A DNA stretch of 64,000 nt from JALNXF01 sp964555845 (GTDB lineage Bacteria > Patescibacteriota > Gracilibacteria > BD1-5 > UBA2023): NCBI GenBank assembly GCA_964555845.1, contig CAZKUA010000005.1:31850-95849 (forward strand), given 5' to 3'. Position numbers and translations under genes: made by a program. The notes below the pieces were generated by a model. It made no database searches. It saw only the letters and a program-made list of their open reading frames with translations, and was not told where the DNA came from. This document shows positions 42,055-54,701 of the stretch, one piece after another. Position 1 is the stretch's first letter; the number at the start of each line of letters is the position of its first letter.

Positions 42055-43857
42055 ATGAACATTACAAGCGCAGAAATTCGCCAAAAATATTTGGATTTTT
42101 TTAAAAGTAAAAATCATTCAATTCTAGAGTCAGCACCAATTGTTCCAGAAAATGATCCTTCAGTGCTTTTTAATACTGCTGGAATGCAACCTCTTGTGCC
42201 ATATTTATTGGGCGAGAAACATCCAATGTGAACAAGATTAGCTGATGTGCAAAAATGTATAAGAACAACTGATATTGAGGAAGTAGGTGATAATACTCAT
42301 CTTACTTTTTTTGAAATGCTTGGGAATTGGAGTTTGGGGGATTATTTTAAAAAAGAATCAATTGAAATGTCATATGAGCTTTTGATTTCTCCAAAATGGT
42401 TTGGAATAGATAAAAAATATCTTGCTGTCACAGTATTTGAGTGAGATGAAAATGCTCCGAGAGATGATTTTTCAGCTGAAGTTTGGAAATCGCTTTGAAT
42501 GTCAGAAACAAGGATAAGCTATATGTGAGCCAAGGATAATTGGTGGGCAGCAGGACCAACCTGACCTTGTGGACCTGACACTGAGATTTTTTATTGGGTA
42601 TGAGAGTGAGAACCAAGCCTAGACTCAAATGTGAAAAATGATGAAAATAACTGGATGGAAATCTGGAATAATGTATTTATGGAATTTAATAGACTTTCTG
42701 ACTGAACTCTCGCTAAACTTCCAGCTCAAAATGTGGATACTGGTATGTGATTAGAAAGAATTACAACTACTCTAAACAAGAAAAAATCAGTTTATGATAC
42801 GGATATTTTTACTGATATTATAGCAAAAATTAGAGAAATAGTTTGAGAGAATTACAATGAAAGAAGTGCTAGAATTATAGCTGACCACTTGAGAGCCAGT
42901 GTTATGATGATAGCTGACGGAGTATTTCCAAAAAATGTAGATCAATGATATATTCTAAGAAGACTTATCCGTCGTGCAATTCGTGAATTTTACAAGATGA
43001 ATTTTGAAAAACAAATAATTTCTGAAATCGCAAAAATTTATATAACTCAATTTGAAAATATCTACACTTCTGTGAAAAATAATAAAACTAAAATTATCGA
43101 AGAATTAAACAAAGAAGAAGAGAAGTTTTGAAAGACTATAAAAGATTGAATTAAGGAATTTGAGCGTCTTGTAAAATGATTTGAAATTGCATTTGAGAGA
43201 AGTGGACAAAAAATTATAACAATTTCTTGAGACAAAGCTTTTAGACTTTATGATACTTTTGGATTTCCACTTGAAATGACAGAAGAATTAGCCAAAGAAA
43301 AATGATTAGGAGTAGACAAAGAGTGATTTGCAAAAGCTTTTGAAAAACATCAAGAACTTTCAAGAACATCGAGTGAATGAAAATTTAAATGATGACTCTC
43401 ATGAGGTGGAGAAATGGAGACAAAATATCATACTACAACTCATTTACTTCTTGCTTGATTACGCAAAGTTTTATGAGATGATGTATTTCAGGCAGGGTCA
43501 AATATTACAGCAGAAAGACTTAGATTTGATTTTAAATATTGAGAAAAAATGACTCCAGAGCAAATAAGACTCGTGGAAGATTTCGTAAATGAAGTAATCC
43601 AAAAAAATGCAAAAGTAGAAATGAAAGAGATGAAAAAAGAAGAAGCAAAAGCAAGTTGAATTGTCGGAAGTTTCTGGGAGAAATATCCAGATATTGTAAA
43701 GATATATACAATTACTTGAACTGACGGAACAATATATTCCCAAGAACTCTGCGGATGACCACATATCGAAAATACCTGAGTTTTATGAAAATTTAGAATC
43801 ACAAAAGAAGAAGCTAGTAGTAGTGGAGTGAGGAGAATTAAGGGGGTTTTGGAGTAA
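42055..43857 (+). CDS. alaS: Alanyl-tRNA synthetase lacking the C-Ala domain
   Basis: 600 residues against about 875 in E. coli. The catalytic domain is complete (SAEIRQKYLDFFKSKNHSILESAPIVP, FNTAGMQPLVPY, VGDNTHLTFFEMLGNWSLGDYFK, CGPDTEIFYW). So is the tRNA-recognition part (DHLRASVMMIADGVFPKN ... GYILRRLIRRAIRE). An editing/second additional domain is present: the HTTTHLLLAGLRKVL metal site and QELCGGPHIENTG, where one glycine of CGGPH is TGA. The protein ends at about GVRRIKGVLE, the end of the editing domain, so the oligomerising C-Ala domain is missing. The stop is TAA with no later frame, so this is a natural short form. Confidence 0.95.
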
Positions 43858-43861
43858 AAAT

Positions 43862-44623
43862 TTAAACCAAAGTCAAAATTTCATATCAGTCCTTAGTCAC
43901 AAGGATAGTATGTTCAAATTGTGCTGAAAGATTTCAATCGGTTGTTTTAACTGTCCATCAGTCTTTGAGTAGCTTTGTTCTATGATCTCAGATATTTATC
44001 ATCGGTTCGATTGTAAAAATCATTCCGGGAGCCATTATGGTTCAGTTATTTTTCTGAGCTTTGTGATAGATATATGGTTCTTCGTGGAATTGGAGTCAGA
44101 TTCAATGTCCTGTATATTCTCGCACTACTCAATATCATAATTTTTCTACATATTTTGAAATTTCAAATCAAATATTTGAGGTATAATTTCCGGGAAATAC
44201 TTGTCATATTCATATCTCTAGAGCCTTCTTGGTTACTTCAATTAATTTCAGGGCCTCTTTTGATACATTTCAAACTGTATACATTCTTGAGGTATCTCAA
44301 AAATATCAGGCCTTAAAAACAGTGACATCAATATTTACAATATCTCAATCTTTTAGAACTTCGGATTTAGAGGGAATTCCATGACAAATCGTGTCATTAA
44401 TTGAAATACAAGTATATTTTGGGTATTGATGATAACCGATACAAGCCGACTTTCATCCGTTTTGCATAATAAAAGCATTGCAAATATGATCAAGTTCCTC
44501 GGTTGTTATTCAGACTTTTACATATTGTTTGATATAATCTAGAGTTAGCGCAGCAATTCTACTTGCCTCTTTGATTCCTGCAATTTGAATTTCATTTTTT
44601 ATAATAACTTTAGATTTTGACAT
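43862..44623 (-). CDS. map: Methionine aminopeptidase, type I
   Basis: 253 residues. Metal-binding residues are in place: HGIPSKSEVLKDGDIVNIDVTVFKAGYFGDTSRMY (two Asp), REYTGHGIGLQFHEEPY (His), MIFTIEPMIN (Glu) and LSAQFEHTILVT (Glu). It removes the initiator methionine. It is convergent with alaS with 4 bp between the stops, and its gene starts directly after the stop of the large membrane-protein gene, so both share a minus-strand unit. Confidence 0.95.
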
Positions 44624-44625
44624 TG

Positions 44626-47600
44626 TTATTTTATTTTAAATAAAGCGAGCCATCCGTGACTTACATAGTTTTGGAAAATCTGGAGAATTTCATCTTGGCT
44701 TTTTGGTTGAGTTTTGTTTATATAATTCTCTAGTGGAAGCAAATACGAATATTTATCCTTAGATATTTTTTTATCTTTTAAAAGATCTAGAATATGATTG
44801 TAACAAGCTAGTTGTTTTTGGCCTCTGTTTATAGTTTCTCAACTGCCAGTATATGATTCATAATTAACTCAGGCCATTGTCATATAATTTTCATTTTTTT
44901 CTTCTAGCGCAATTCTAAGACATAGACTATCAGTTTGGATTAATTCTAGTTTAGAGCTTTTAAATGTTTTTAATAAATTCTCAAATCTACGGGTCAAATC
45001 ATGGCGAGGATCCTTATCAATTGTAGCAGCATTTAAGTCTACTAGGAAATAATTTAATCCCATTTTTTTCATTCTATCTACAGTTACGTCTGGATTTTCA
45101 TTATAGAAATATTTATCAAAATTTGAGACTAAACTATCGTCATAATAACGGTCTCTATTATTGCTTATAAAATAAGTTAAAAATGTTCAAATTCTATAAA
45201 TTCAACCAGAATTCTGATTATCTTTTGGTGGATTTAGAACTTCTAAATACATTTTCTTTAGCGTATTTTTTGCTTCTGTTTTTATTGTTAATTGCGTGTT
45301 ATAATCAGCTCACATTTTGGTTAAATCTGTGTTTATTACTTCTCTTAAAAGAGATTCTAGCTTATCTAGAGAAGGTTTAGTTCAAATATTTTCAGTTATT
45401 ATTTTTTTGAGAACTTCATTTTTTATAGATGCAAGATTTGTGGTAATTAATTTATTCTGGTCATTAATATTTAGAGTTGCTACAATGCTAAAATAATCAG
45501 GATGACTTCCAAAAATTCATTCTTCTTGATTTACAAGTCAAGCTTTAAATTCGCTAAATCCAGCGGCTTTTAAATTACTAAATCCATGTGGAACCCCAGA
45601 ATTTACAAAATAAACTGAAACTATTACAAATAAAATTAATGCTCATAAAAATTTAATTGAATTATATTCAGGGTTTGAGTCTTCGCTAGATATGTAATAT
45701 CCAGCCACGCTAATCATTAATAAAAATGAAAAATACATTGAAATTCAATACCAAACAATTCCGTAAGCCGCAATTACAAATATAAAAGAATACATAGTAT
45801 TAAATACTAAATTAAGCTTAAAAACTTGACTTGGCTTGTCATTTTTAAGGGAATAAAGAAAATATCCGAGTGGTATCAAAAATGCTAGAGCAATCCAAAT
45901 ATATCATATAGGTAAATTCTGTGTTGCAAAAAAAGCAGTCAATTTTTCACTTGTTCCTGGAATTATAAAATAAAGATATTCAAGTATTACTCCACCAAAA
46001 ATCACAAATGACCAAGCTACATTTTTAAAATTTAAAAACAAAAATACTATTGGAATTAAGGCTAGAAAAATATATCAAATTTCTGTATATTCTCAGTTTT
46101 GATTTCTTTGTAGTGTCAGATTAAAAGGAAGTTTTAAATAATTATTTATTCAGTTCTCATATCCAAAATATCTTCACAAATCTTCATTTGTAGTTTTTCC
46201 ACTGGATGAAATTGCTTGTAACTGCTTGTCTTTATTTTCTATTTTAGCCAATTCTTCACTAGAATAAATTTTTGAATAATCTGAGAAATTACTTACAGTT
46301 TTTCAGCCCAGAATTCATCAAATAGAAATATTTGGGTAAACCTCAATCATATTTTTAACAAGCCAGGGCATGGCAGTAATTCCAATTCAAATAATAAAAA
46401 CTAAATTTATCAAAAATGCTTTTTTAAATGAGTCTAGCTTATATTTTTTGAAAGTATAAATAAATAAGGCAACAGATATTATAAAACCGATAATTGAGAC
46501 ATAATTAATGAAATTAACATCATCTTTTGGATAATTTACATTAAGATGATTCCATAATTTTAATTTCGTAAATAAACTTATAAATAAGAAGAAATACCCT
46601 AAAAATCCAGAGAATCCAAGCTTAGCATAAAATATTACTCAAATCAAACCTAGAATTAGCATTAAAGTCGTAAATTTTATAGTGAATGCAAGTCATACAA
46701 TCATTCAAATAACTCAGATTAAAACTAGATAATCTCTATTATCAAAAAGTCAAGAATCTCAGCTTTCTGATTTAAAAACAGATTTAATTTTTGAAAAAAC
46801 TAAAGAAAAAATTCAGGCTCATTCTTCTTTATAATCGAGGTTTTCTGTCTCCTCAACTAGCTCACTCTCATATCATAAATATTTCAAAAATAAGTAAAAT
46901 ATAGCATAAATTCAAATTGCACTTACGAAGAATAATCCAGGATCGAGTTTCATATCCTTGGCTTGTTCAAATATTACCATTGGCATACTGATAAAAATTG
47001 CCGAAGCTAGAAATGGCAAATTTATAAAAGTTTTTTTACTCGTTTTAAGTAGGGAAGTGAGAGCTAGAATAATTACAATAACCGACATTACTCATCCGAT
47101 TTGATTGAGGAAAAATGCCTGAGTTGCGCTGTTAAACATATAACCAATCCCAGTTAAACTTTGCCGAGCTGTCATTCAAATTCAAGATAGTATCTGTCAA
47201 TTTGCAGCAAATATTTTTGGATAATTCATATAAACTCCCAGATCATCCCAACCAATTGGCATTGGTCTAACGGCATTTATAAAATTAATTCAAACTATAA
47301 ATGTGATAAAAATAAATAAAAGCTCTGTTGTAATTAGATTTAAATTTATTTGTTCATAAAAATCTCAGTTTATTTTGTGGTTGTCTAGTTCAAATTTCTT
47401 GGTATAAAGACTTACAAAAATATCAGCAATTTCCTTAAAAGAATATATTAAAAATACAGTCAAAATCCCAAAAACTGTCCATAAATTATAAAATCAAATA
47501 GATCAAAATATCACAAGAGGTGTCATAAATAAAACAAAAGCAAACCCTAACGAGATTAGGAATTTAAATATAGAATCCTCACTTTTAAATGATTTTATTT

Positions 47601-47967
47601 TATTTAATATTTTATTTGATGCTCAAAGTGAGATTGTAATGATAAAAAATGGTAGAAGTAAATATCAAATTATTTTGAAAAATAAAACCATTCCACCGGA
47701 TTTTTCTATTATATTAAAATAAACAATACTTAAAATCGATAAATTAAGTACGAAATATCACAAAATCGAAAGAGGTGAAAATTTTACTTTTTTCCCTCAA
47801 AAATTAAATTGGATAAATTTATAAATAGCGTAAATTACAATTATTGATATAAAATAAGGAGAATATGATCAGTCGAAAACCTCTTTATGAAGTCATCATT
47901 TGTAGTATATTCCAATATAAGTTATACTCACTAGAAGAAGTGAAAACAGGTTTATTAAGTATGCCAT
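44626..47967 (-). CDS. Very large polytopic membrane protein, possible GT-C glycosyltransferase
   Basis: 1113 residues with some 18-20 hydrophobic helices. Between the early helices a non-membrane segment RPMPIGGDDLGVYMNYPKIFAANGQ contains a DD pair, the place and kind of acidic motif used by GT-C glycosyltransferases in their first outer loop. The last ~280 residues are soluble (for example MKKMGLNYFLVDLNAATIDKDPRHDLTRRFENLL), as in many GT-C enzymes. It lies between a flippase-like gene and map on the same strand. Function as a lipid-linked sugar transferase or wall-polymer enzyme is an inference from topology and neighbour. Confidence 0.65.
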
Positions 47968-47987
47968 ATAAAATTTGTTAATTAATA

Positions 47988-49514
47988 TTATCTTTTTAGT
48001 ATTTTTTTAATTTCTTTCAAAAACATTTTGAATTCTCTCTGGTTGTAAATCATAATAGTGATTATATAAAAAATTCAAATAAGTAAAATGAAAACTAAAT
48101 TATATAATCTAGAATTAAATCAAAAATAAGGCAAAAAAAATTCTCTAATTCATAGATTTAAGAAAATTATTAACACCAAATTTTTGATAAAAAATTTGTA
48201 ATCAAAGGTGACATGATATGATTTTAATGCCTTATTACTAAGATAAAAAACTGGTATCCAAGAAAGTCATACCGCAAGTGATGAACCTTCGACTCACATT
48301 AATTTTATAAGAATTAAATTTAGTGGAATATTAAAGCATATTAGTCATATTCAAAGAATTTTTACTCTATCTTTTATTCTTCAGATTCAAGCCAAAATTT
48401 GGAAATTAATTTGTAATAAAAAATTAAAAATCATAAAAAATATCGAATATTTTAGAATTGTTCAAGAAAATATAAATTTATTTCAAAAAAGAATGAATGC
48501 AATTTGTTCTCAAAAAACAAACATAATTCCAGAAACTGCGAGTGCTATAACTCAGAAATATTTGTAAAAAATAGATCTAATTATTTTAATTTTTTCTAGA
48601 TTATTGTGTGAATTTAGTTCAGATATCACCGGAAATAAAAATCAAATAATTGGAGTAATAATCAAAAATGGAATTCAGATAATACTGAGATAATTTGTAT
48701 AAAATCAAGCATCCCTTGGTCCGAGTAAATAAATTATAAGTTGCATATCAACTTGGCTTAAAATCATTCAAACGTTCGCTGCCAGTAGCACCCAAAGTGC
48801 GTATGAAAATATCTCTTTAAATAAAATTTTATCATAAATTATTTTGACTCATTTTAGGTAGGTTTTGTAGTATCTGTTATAAAAAAGGATGTATGAAAAA
48901 ATTATTCAAAAAATAAGTCAGAAAATCCAGGTCCATGAATAATTTTGTAGAGTTCAAACTCCAGAATACCAGAAAAATAGAGTAAAAACCAAAATTGCAA
49001 TCATTCTCACAAATTCAGATCATTTCTGATATTTTGTGTTTTGTGTGGCTCAAAATACAGTATTTACTATTTGAAATAAATTCATTCAGATAAAAAACAA
49101 ACAAAAAACTTTGAGAACATATTGAGTTTCTAATATTAATTCTTTTGCATGAAAATAATTAACTGCGAGGTAATCAGATGTAAAATAAAGCAATCCTCAA
49201 ATAAATAGGCTTGTTGGAATTTGAGCTAAAATCGCGTAAGCTAGAGCACTTTTAAATTTAGAATAATTATTTTCTACAATATATTTTGGCAGGAAATAAT
49301 TTAAACTTTCAGTAAGACCAAGGTCATGATATACTGTAAGAAGTGAGATTAGACTAACAATTCAATATAAAATACCAATCTCTTCAACAGATAAATCGTG
49401 AGATAAAATAATTTTTATAATATATCAAATTGGACCAACTATAAATGAAAATAAATACAGCCAAAAGCCTTTTTTTATAAATTTCTCCCCCAAAGTCTCA
49501 TTTTTTTCAAGCAT
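47988..49514 (-). CDS. Wzx/MATE-like polysaccharide flippase
   Basis: 508 residues, about 12-14 membrane helices. Features of the PST/MOP exporter family: paired helices with ISLLTVYHDLGLTESLNYFLPKYI near residue 60 (the GL-x-x-x-x-N/Y-Y-x-x-x-Y pattern of Wzx), then ETQYVLKVFCLFFIGMNLFQIVNTVFGATQNTKYQKGSEFVRMI, and VLLAANVGMILSQVDMQLIIYLLGPRDAGFYTNYLS in the middle (typical of Wzx/MurJ-like second half). It would flip undecaprenyl-linked sugar units. 20 bp upstream of the large membrane protein, so likely in one operon with it. Confidence 0.8.
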
Positions 49515-49536
49515 ATTTTGTGTTATTTTGATTTAA

Positions 49537-49758
49537 TTATGAAAGAACTAATTCTTTTGAATTTATATATTTAATACTCTTCAAATAAGTATTAATTTTT
49601 TCTTTTGGAATAGAAATAAATTCAATTCAAACAAGCATTCAATTAGAATCTAAATCACATATAATGTTCTCATTTAAAGGAATAGTATTTACTATTTTAT
49701 CTTCCGAAAGTTTAATATATCAAGCATTTGCTTGGTCACTATAAGTCGCATTTATCAT
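49537..49758 (-). CDS. DUF2283-family protein (probable antitoxin)
   Basis: 73 residues. MINATYSDQANAGYIKLSED...ENIICDLDSNGMLVGIEFISIP has the DUF2283/YuzE pattern: Y-S/D-x-x-A-x-x-x-Y-I-x-L, then D-x-D-x-x-G-x-L-V-G-I-E. It overlaps the end of the upstream DUF4258-like gene by 7 bp. DUF2283 next to DUF4258 is a proposed toxin-antitoxin arrangement, with DUF2283 as antitoxin. Confidence 0.8.
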
Positions 49759-49964
49759 ATATAATAAGCAGTTATTAAAATAAGATGTTTTCAGTTTATT
49801 TGTGTAATTAATCTAATTTTTTTATTATTATAGGTTCATTCATAAGTTCTTCTTCAATTCTCGTCTTCATATTCTCAATTCTCTATAATATATTCTATAG
49901 ATTTTTTCGAAATTCATCTTTGAATTAATCTTTCTATAATATGATTAGTAAAAAATATTCACAT
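49752..49964 (-). CDS. DUF4258-like protein (probable toxin)
   Basis: 70 residues. The start codon is followed at once by TGA (Met-Gly), then IFFTNHIIERLIQRGISKKSIEYIIENGEYEDENGRRTYEGTYNNKKIRLITQINGKHLILITAYYIG. The order H-x-x-x-R-x-x-x-R-G, a short acidic loop and two strands ending V/I-I-T-A-Y is the DUF4258 form, related to RelE-like RNases. The downstream overlapping DUF2283 gene is the likely antitoxin, a toxin-first order. Five glycines are TGA-encoded, hiding the gene from standard-code prediction. Confidence 0.75.
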
Positions 49965-50166
49965 TGATTAATTAAATTATTTATGATTACTTTCTAAGTA
50001 TATATTTTTTTGGAAATTATCAAATTTTAGTGAGTATTTTACTGAAAAAATCTTGAAAATATATTTTAGGAGAAAGATATATCAAAAGTCAATACCTTTA
50101 TGTTTGATTTTTTTGATACTAATGTGGTAAAATGAAAGTGTTAGTTTAAAATTAAAACAAAAACAA

Positions 50167-51294
50167 ATGAAAAAATTTATAGCAATATGTCTAATATTAT
50201 TAAATATTCAAGCCACTTATGCTTCTTCTGATAGCAAAAAAACGGATTTAAAGAAATTTATAATTACAGCTTATTATTCACCACTTCCAGATCAAAGTAT
50301 TTATTTAAAATGAAATTATAAGGATGAGGTAATTCTTAATTGAGCCTGAATTAGATGAGCGAGCGGAAAATGAGTATATCCTGGAATGCTTGCAGCCCCA
50401 AAAACTTATTCTTTTTGAACTAAAATTTATTTATCTTGAATTTGAGTTTGAACAGTTGATGATAGATGATGAGCGATAGTTGGCTCTGGGAGTAGGGGAT
50501 ACGATGGAGATAGATTAGATATTTGGATGTGATATGGAGAAGAGTGACTTAAAAGAGCTCTAACTTGGTGAAAAAGAACAGTTTATGGGAAAATAATAAA
50601 TGAAAGTGAGAATAAAAATTACGATGATTTAAACTTAGAAAAATTTAAAATATGAAAAGTATCTTTGTCTAAAGTTAAAGTTACACCAACTGAAAATATT
50701 GTTCCAGAAAGTATTTGAAAAAATAGTAAAACCGAAGATATAAAAAAAGCACAAGAAATTTTTGCAAAACTTGGATTTTATAATTGAGTTATAGACTGAA
50801 TTTATAATAAACTTTTAATTGATGCTATTGCGGATTTTCAGATAAGTTCTGATTTACTACAATCTAGTTTCTCATCAAGTGCAGGTTCTTATTGACCAAA
50901 AACAAAAGCAAAATTAAAAGAAAAATATTTGGCTTATCTAAAAAATCAAGAAATTTCAAAAAAAGAGGAGGCTAAAAAACAAAAAGAATTAGCTATAAAA
51001 CAAGAAGAAGCTAAAAAAATTGTAAATACTTTCTGAACTCCAAAAACTGGAGAAGTATGAAATCATGTAAGAAATCTCCAAAAAACAATGAAAGCGCTCG
51101 GATATTTCCAAGATAAAGAAACTGCAATTTTTTGACCAAAAACGAAAGAAAGTATTATAAATTATCAACTAAAAAATTGAATAATAAAATCAAAAAATGA
51201 CATTGATGCTTGAATTATTTGAGAAAAAACTCAAAAATTTCTACAAAATGATTTAATAAAATATTTTATGAATAATAAAGATAAAGTGTCTTAA
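50167..51294 (+). CDS. Secreted 3D-domain (RlpA/Rpf-like) protein with two peptidoglycan-binding repeats
   Basis: 375 residues. A signal peptide (MKKFIAICLILLNIQATYA) precedes a 3D domain (TAYYSP near 35, then YPGMLAAPKTYSFGTKIYLSGIGVGTVDDRGGAI...GYDGDRLDIWMG, about residues 75-130), named for its three aspartates; these are lytic-transglycosylase-like double-psi barrels. Two PG_binding_1-like segments follow: AQEIFAKLGFYNGVIDGIYNKLLIDAIADFQ near 200 and HVRNLQKTMKALGYFQDKETAIFGPKTKESIINYQ near 305, joined by a Lys/Glu helical linker. It should cut or bind peptidoglycan outside the cell. It is a single-gene unit. Confidence 0.85.
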
Positions 51295-51307
51295 TACAAA
51301 ATTGTAG

Positions 51308-54300
51308 TTAATTTTTTTCACCATTTTCATATTCAAAACTAATCGCCAATATCTTTTCATGACTATCTCTAAGTCTTTGTAAATTTTGTTCATCTTCCTT
51401 AGTAAAAATAATCTGTTCTCAGACTTCTTTATTCTTTTTTAAGGCTTCTTCTAATTGGTCTTTTTTATCTTTTAGTAGGGTAATATTTTCATTAAACTCA
51501 CTTAATTTATTTAAAATATCATTTTTGTCATTTGTAATCATTAGTTTTTTGAGATTGTCAGTTGCTTCAATAATATCTATAAATTTTATTATAATAGTTG
51601 GATCAAATTGAATTGTAATTTCTTTTTTTGGTTTATAAAATAATCAATTCCATTTTATGGAATAACATAATTTATTTTCTTCTTTCTCATTAATAATATC
51701 CCATTTATCTAGAGCAAGTTCTGTTTTTTCTCAGTATTTAATTAATCATGAACAGCTTATTAATTCTTTATTCACAATGTCAATAATCTCTCAAATATTC
51801 AATCAGGCTCTACCATCATAAATTCTTCTAGAAACTATAGCATCAATTGTATCTGCAATTCTTATAACTCTAGATGATTCTGGTATATTTCTTCAAATTA
51901 ATTTATTAAAATCAAGTGGATCTACTTTTTTTCATTCATTACATTTTTTTATTAAATCATCGAGAGTTAAACTACTATCTCAATCTGGTGAATAAAAATT
52001 TGAATGATGAATCATTCACCTCAGAAGTAATATATCCATTCATTTATTTACTCATTTAATTATTCCATTTCCAGTGTGAGAATTAATTATTATTTTTTCT
52101 TCTGGAGTAAGATAAGAAGGTTTTTTTAAAATCTCATCATCTATCCGGTTTTTTCAATAATCGTGTAAAATTGCTTTTACTTCTAGAGTATTTCTCTTTG
52201 CAAGACTATATCAAAGCCGTTTTCATATTTCATTTGTATAATCTTTAACTCTATTTATATGTCAGTTTGTATATGCATCTTTTTTCTCCATAATGTCTGA
52301 TACCATTATGGATAATGTTTTATACGATTTCGATAATCTTACATGATTTTGATAAATATCGATTAATTTCTCAACCTCTTCTTTAATATAATTTTTTTCT
52401 TGTTCAAATATATATTTAAATGTTTTCTCGTAAATATCGTGATAAATAAATGCAATACTAAAAAATCAATTTTCAATTCTTTCCTCTTTTTCAAATCTTC
52501 ATATTTTTCATTTTTTTGCTTTTAGTTCTATTCTTACTTTACACAAATTATGAAATAAAATTCAAGCTACAGAATTTCAAATCTCTCTTTCTATATTAAC
52601 AAAATCTACTCAATCAATTTCACTATCTCTTTTTTGGATTTCAAGAATTATATCAGAAATTTTTTCTTGTAATTTTTGTCTTTCAATCAGAGAGAATTTT
52701 TCTTTATATTCTTTGATTTCACTTTCTCATTTACTTTGTAAATTCTCGGGAGTTACCATGCTTGAAGGAATATTAAAAGAATTTTCAAGTTCTATCATTC
52801 AAATATTAATTTTAATTTGCTTAACAAGTTCAGTTGAATCTTCAGGTATGTAATTTCAATATTTTTCTAAAAAAGTTAAATAATATTTTTTTGCTTTTTC
52901 TTGTGATTCTTTAGTCTTTCAAGCCGAATATAGTAGTGCCAAACTCAGATAAAGCTTTCAAAAATTGTATATTAAGTTATACTTTGAATTTGATTTTATA
53001 TAATCTTCTATTTCACAAATTACCTTATCACAAATTTTATTAGCTTCATTTTCATTTTTGCATTTTTCGGCAAGACATTCTTCTGGCTCACATATTTTTA
53101 AATTATTTGAATACTTTGTTAAAACAAGTTCCAAAAGAAGTATTTTGTATTTTTCAAATACTATATTTCATTCTTTGTTGTTAATTAAATTTCTTATTAA
53201 ATTTGAAACTGTTTTATTGTCAAAATCAAAAAATAACATCAATTTATATACTACAATTATCTGGAAAATACCAATATTTTCTCAAATAGTTCAGATAAAA
53301 TGATTAATTACATCTAGTCTTGTATTAAAATTATTTAACTCGTCTTTATTGCATTTATTATATATAAGTATAAGCTGTTTTAATCAATCTAAAACTATTT
53401 CTTCTCTATCAATATTTACATATCAATTATCTTTTCCATTTTTAATTTTAAGTAAACTTACATATGCTTTATTTCAATCTTTTACCATAACCGCTTCTTT
53501 TCTTTCTTTTTCTAGAATTACTCATTTTCTTTCTCAGAAATTGGATGTTTGTCTCAATTCAAAACCATAATCTATTTTTTGTTCTGTAGAAAATTGCATA
53601 GTATCACTTAATTCAGGATTTTCATATCTTTTTGTATCTGTCTCTGTATTATCCAAATTCGCTGAAAAATTAGCATATATTTTTCATAACATATCTTGTA
53701 ATTTTGATATTTGTGTTTTTTGTTCTGGAGATAATTTTAGTCGTTTTTCAGTTTCCACCAAATAATTAACATATGGATCAAAAAGTAATATTTTGTAAGT
53801 ATCTTCAGAAATATTTTTTATTATTCATAACAGAAGTGATTTTACTGATGAAGAAATAATATTAAATAAAGACTTTCAAATGCCTCTTTCTTCTGTATTT
53901 ACACTATTTATTATAGTTAATTTATTTAAAGTATCTATTAATTGCAGATATTCTTTTAATTGTAATAATTTGCCATTTTTCTCTATTCCTAATATTTTAT
54001 TGTTTAATAATTTTTTTATTCAGCCCATCCCACTTCTTAAATCATTTATTAGATTAAAATTAGATTCTTCTCCAAATAAAAAAAGCAAATAACTTATCTC
54101 TTCATATGGCTCATTATTACAATCCATAATTTTTGAGTTTATATGCTTGGAATAAGCTATAATTCACTCAGTAAAATAAGAATCACCTCTTAATTTATCA
54201 ATTAATTTTGTTGGAAAATTTTTATTTCTAAAAAATAGTTTTTTGAGATAATTTAAAAAAATTCTCATTACCTTATTTGATAATTTTGGATTTTTTCAAA

Positions 54301-54502
54301 TTAATGATTGTTTTTTTACACACTCATATAATTCTATTAAATTTTGATGTCAATTTTCTTGTTCTTTGAAATTATCCTGTAAAAACGACAAAATTTCTTT
54401 AGTGTTTTTTGTAGTATTATTTGTTCAGTTACATCAATTTTCTGAAGAATTTATTTCCTCCTTCATTAATTCACAAATTCTTTTATTTCTAGTAGGGCTC
54501 AT
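51308..54502 (-). CDS. Large cytoplasmic protein with HD-GYP-like phosphodiesterase domain
   Basis: 1064 residues. About 730 residues of helical, TPR-like sequence without membrane segments are followed by an HD-GYP-like domain (about 740-900): NGHINRVKDYTNEIWKRLGY, ILHDYGKNRIDDEILKKPSYLTPEEKIIINSHTGNG, LLLRGMIHHSNFYSPDG and SRVIRIADTIDAIVSRRIYDGR. Those positions are the HD residues, the outer H of LHD, HTxxG and the HH pair of HD-GYP enzymes, which hydrolyse cyclic-di-GMP. The GYP motif itself is replaced by SPDG in the HHExxDGxGYP segment, and a short helical tail ends the protein. A PilZ protein is elsewhere in the window. Confidence 0.8.
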
Positions 54503-54643
54503 TTCTTTATTTATAGAATAAAATGAAATCAATACCTTCTTCCAAATTTGTGGGAATTAGATTATAATACATTAATTTAAATAAAATTCAAATTAATATT
54601 TTTATATTAATTTACAAACTCCAATTTTTATTTTAAAAATAAG

Positions 54644-54671
54644 TTGACAATAAAGATTTTGTTATTATAAA
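54644..54671 (+). promoter_or_regulatory. Sigma70-type promoter for the DEAH helicase gene
   Basis: TTGACA at 54644-54649, TATAAA at 54666-54671, 16 bp apart, 31 bp upstream of the ATG at 54702. The 200-bp intergenic region also must hold the promoter of the divergent HD-GYP-like gene. Confidence 0.6.
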
Positions 54672-54701
54672 GAAAGTATTAATATTTATTTGAAAAAAAA
54701 T

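Noticed and set aside
49965..50166. Possible small gene in the 200-bp gap between the DUF4258-like gene and the 3D-domain gene.
   Set aside because: Only AT-rich sequence with short frames is present; it should hold the two divergent promoters, but I could not define them.
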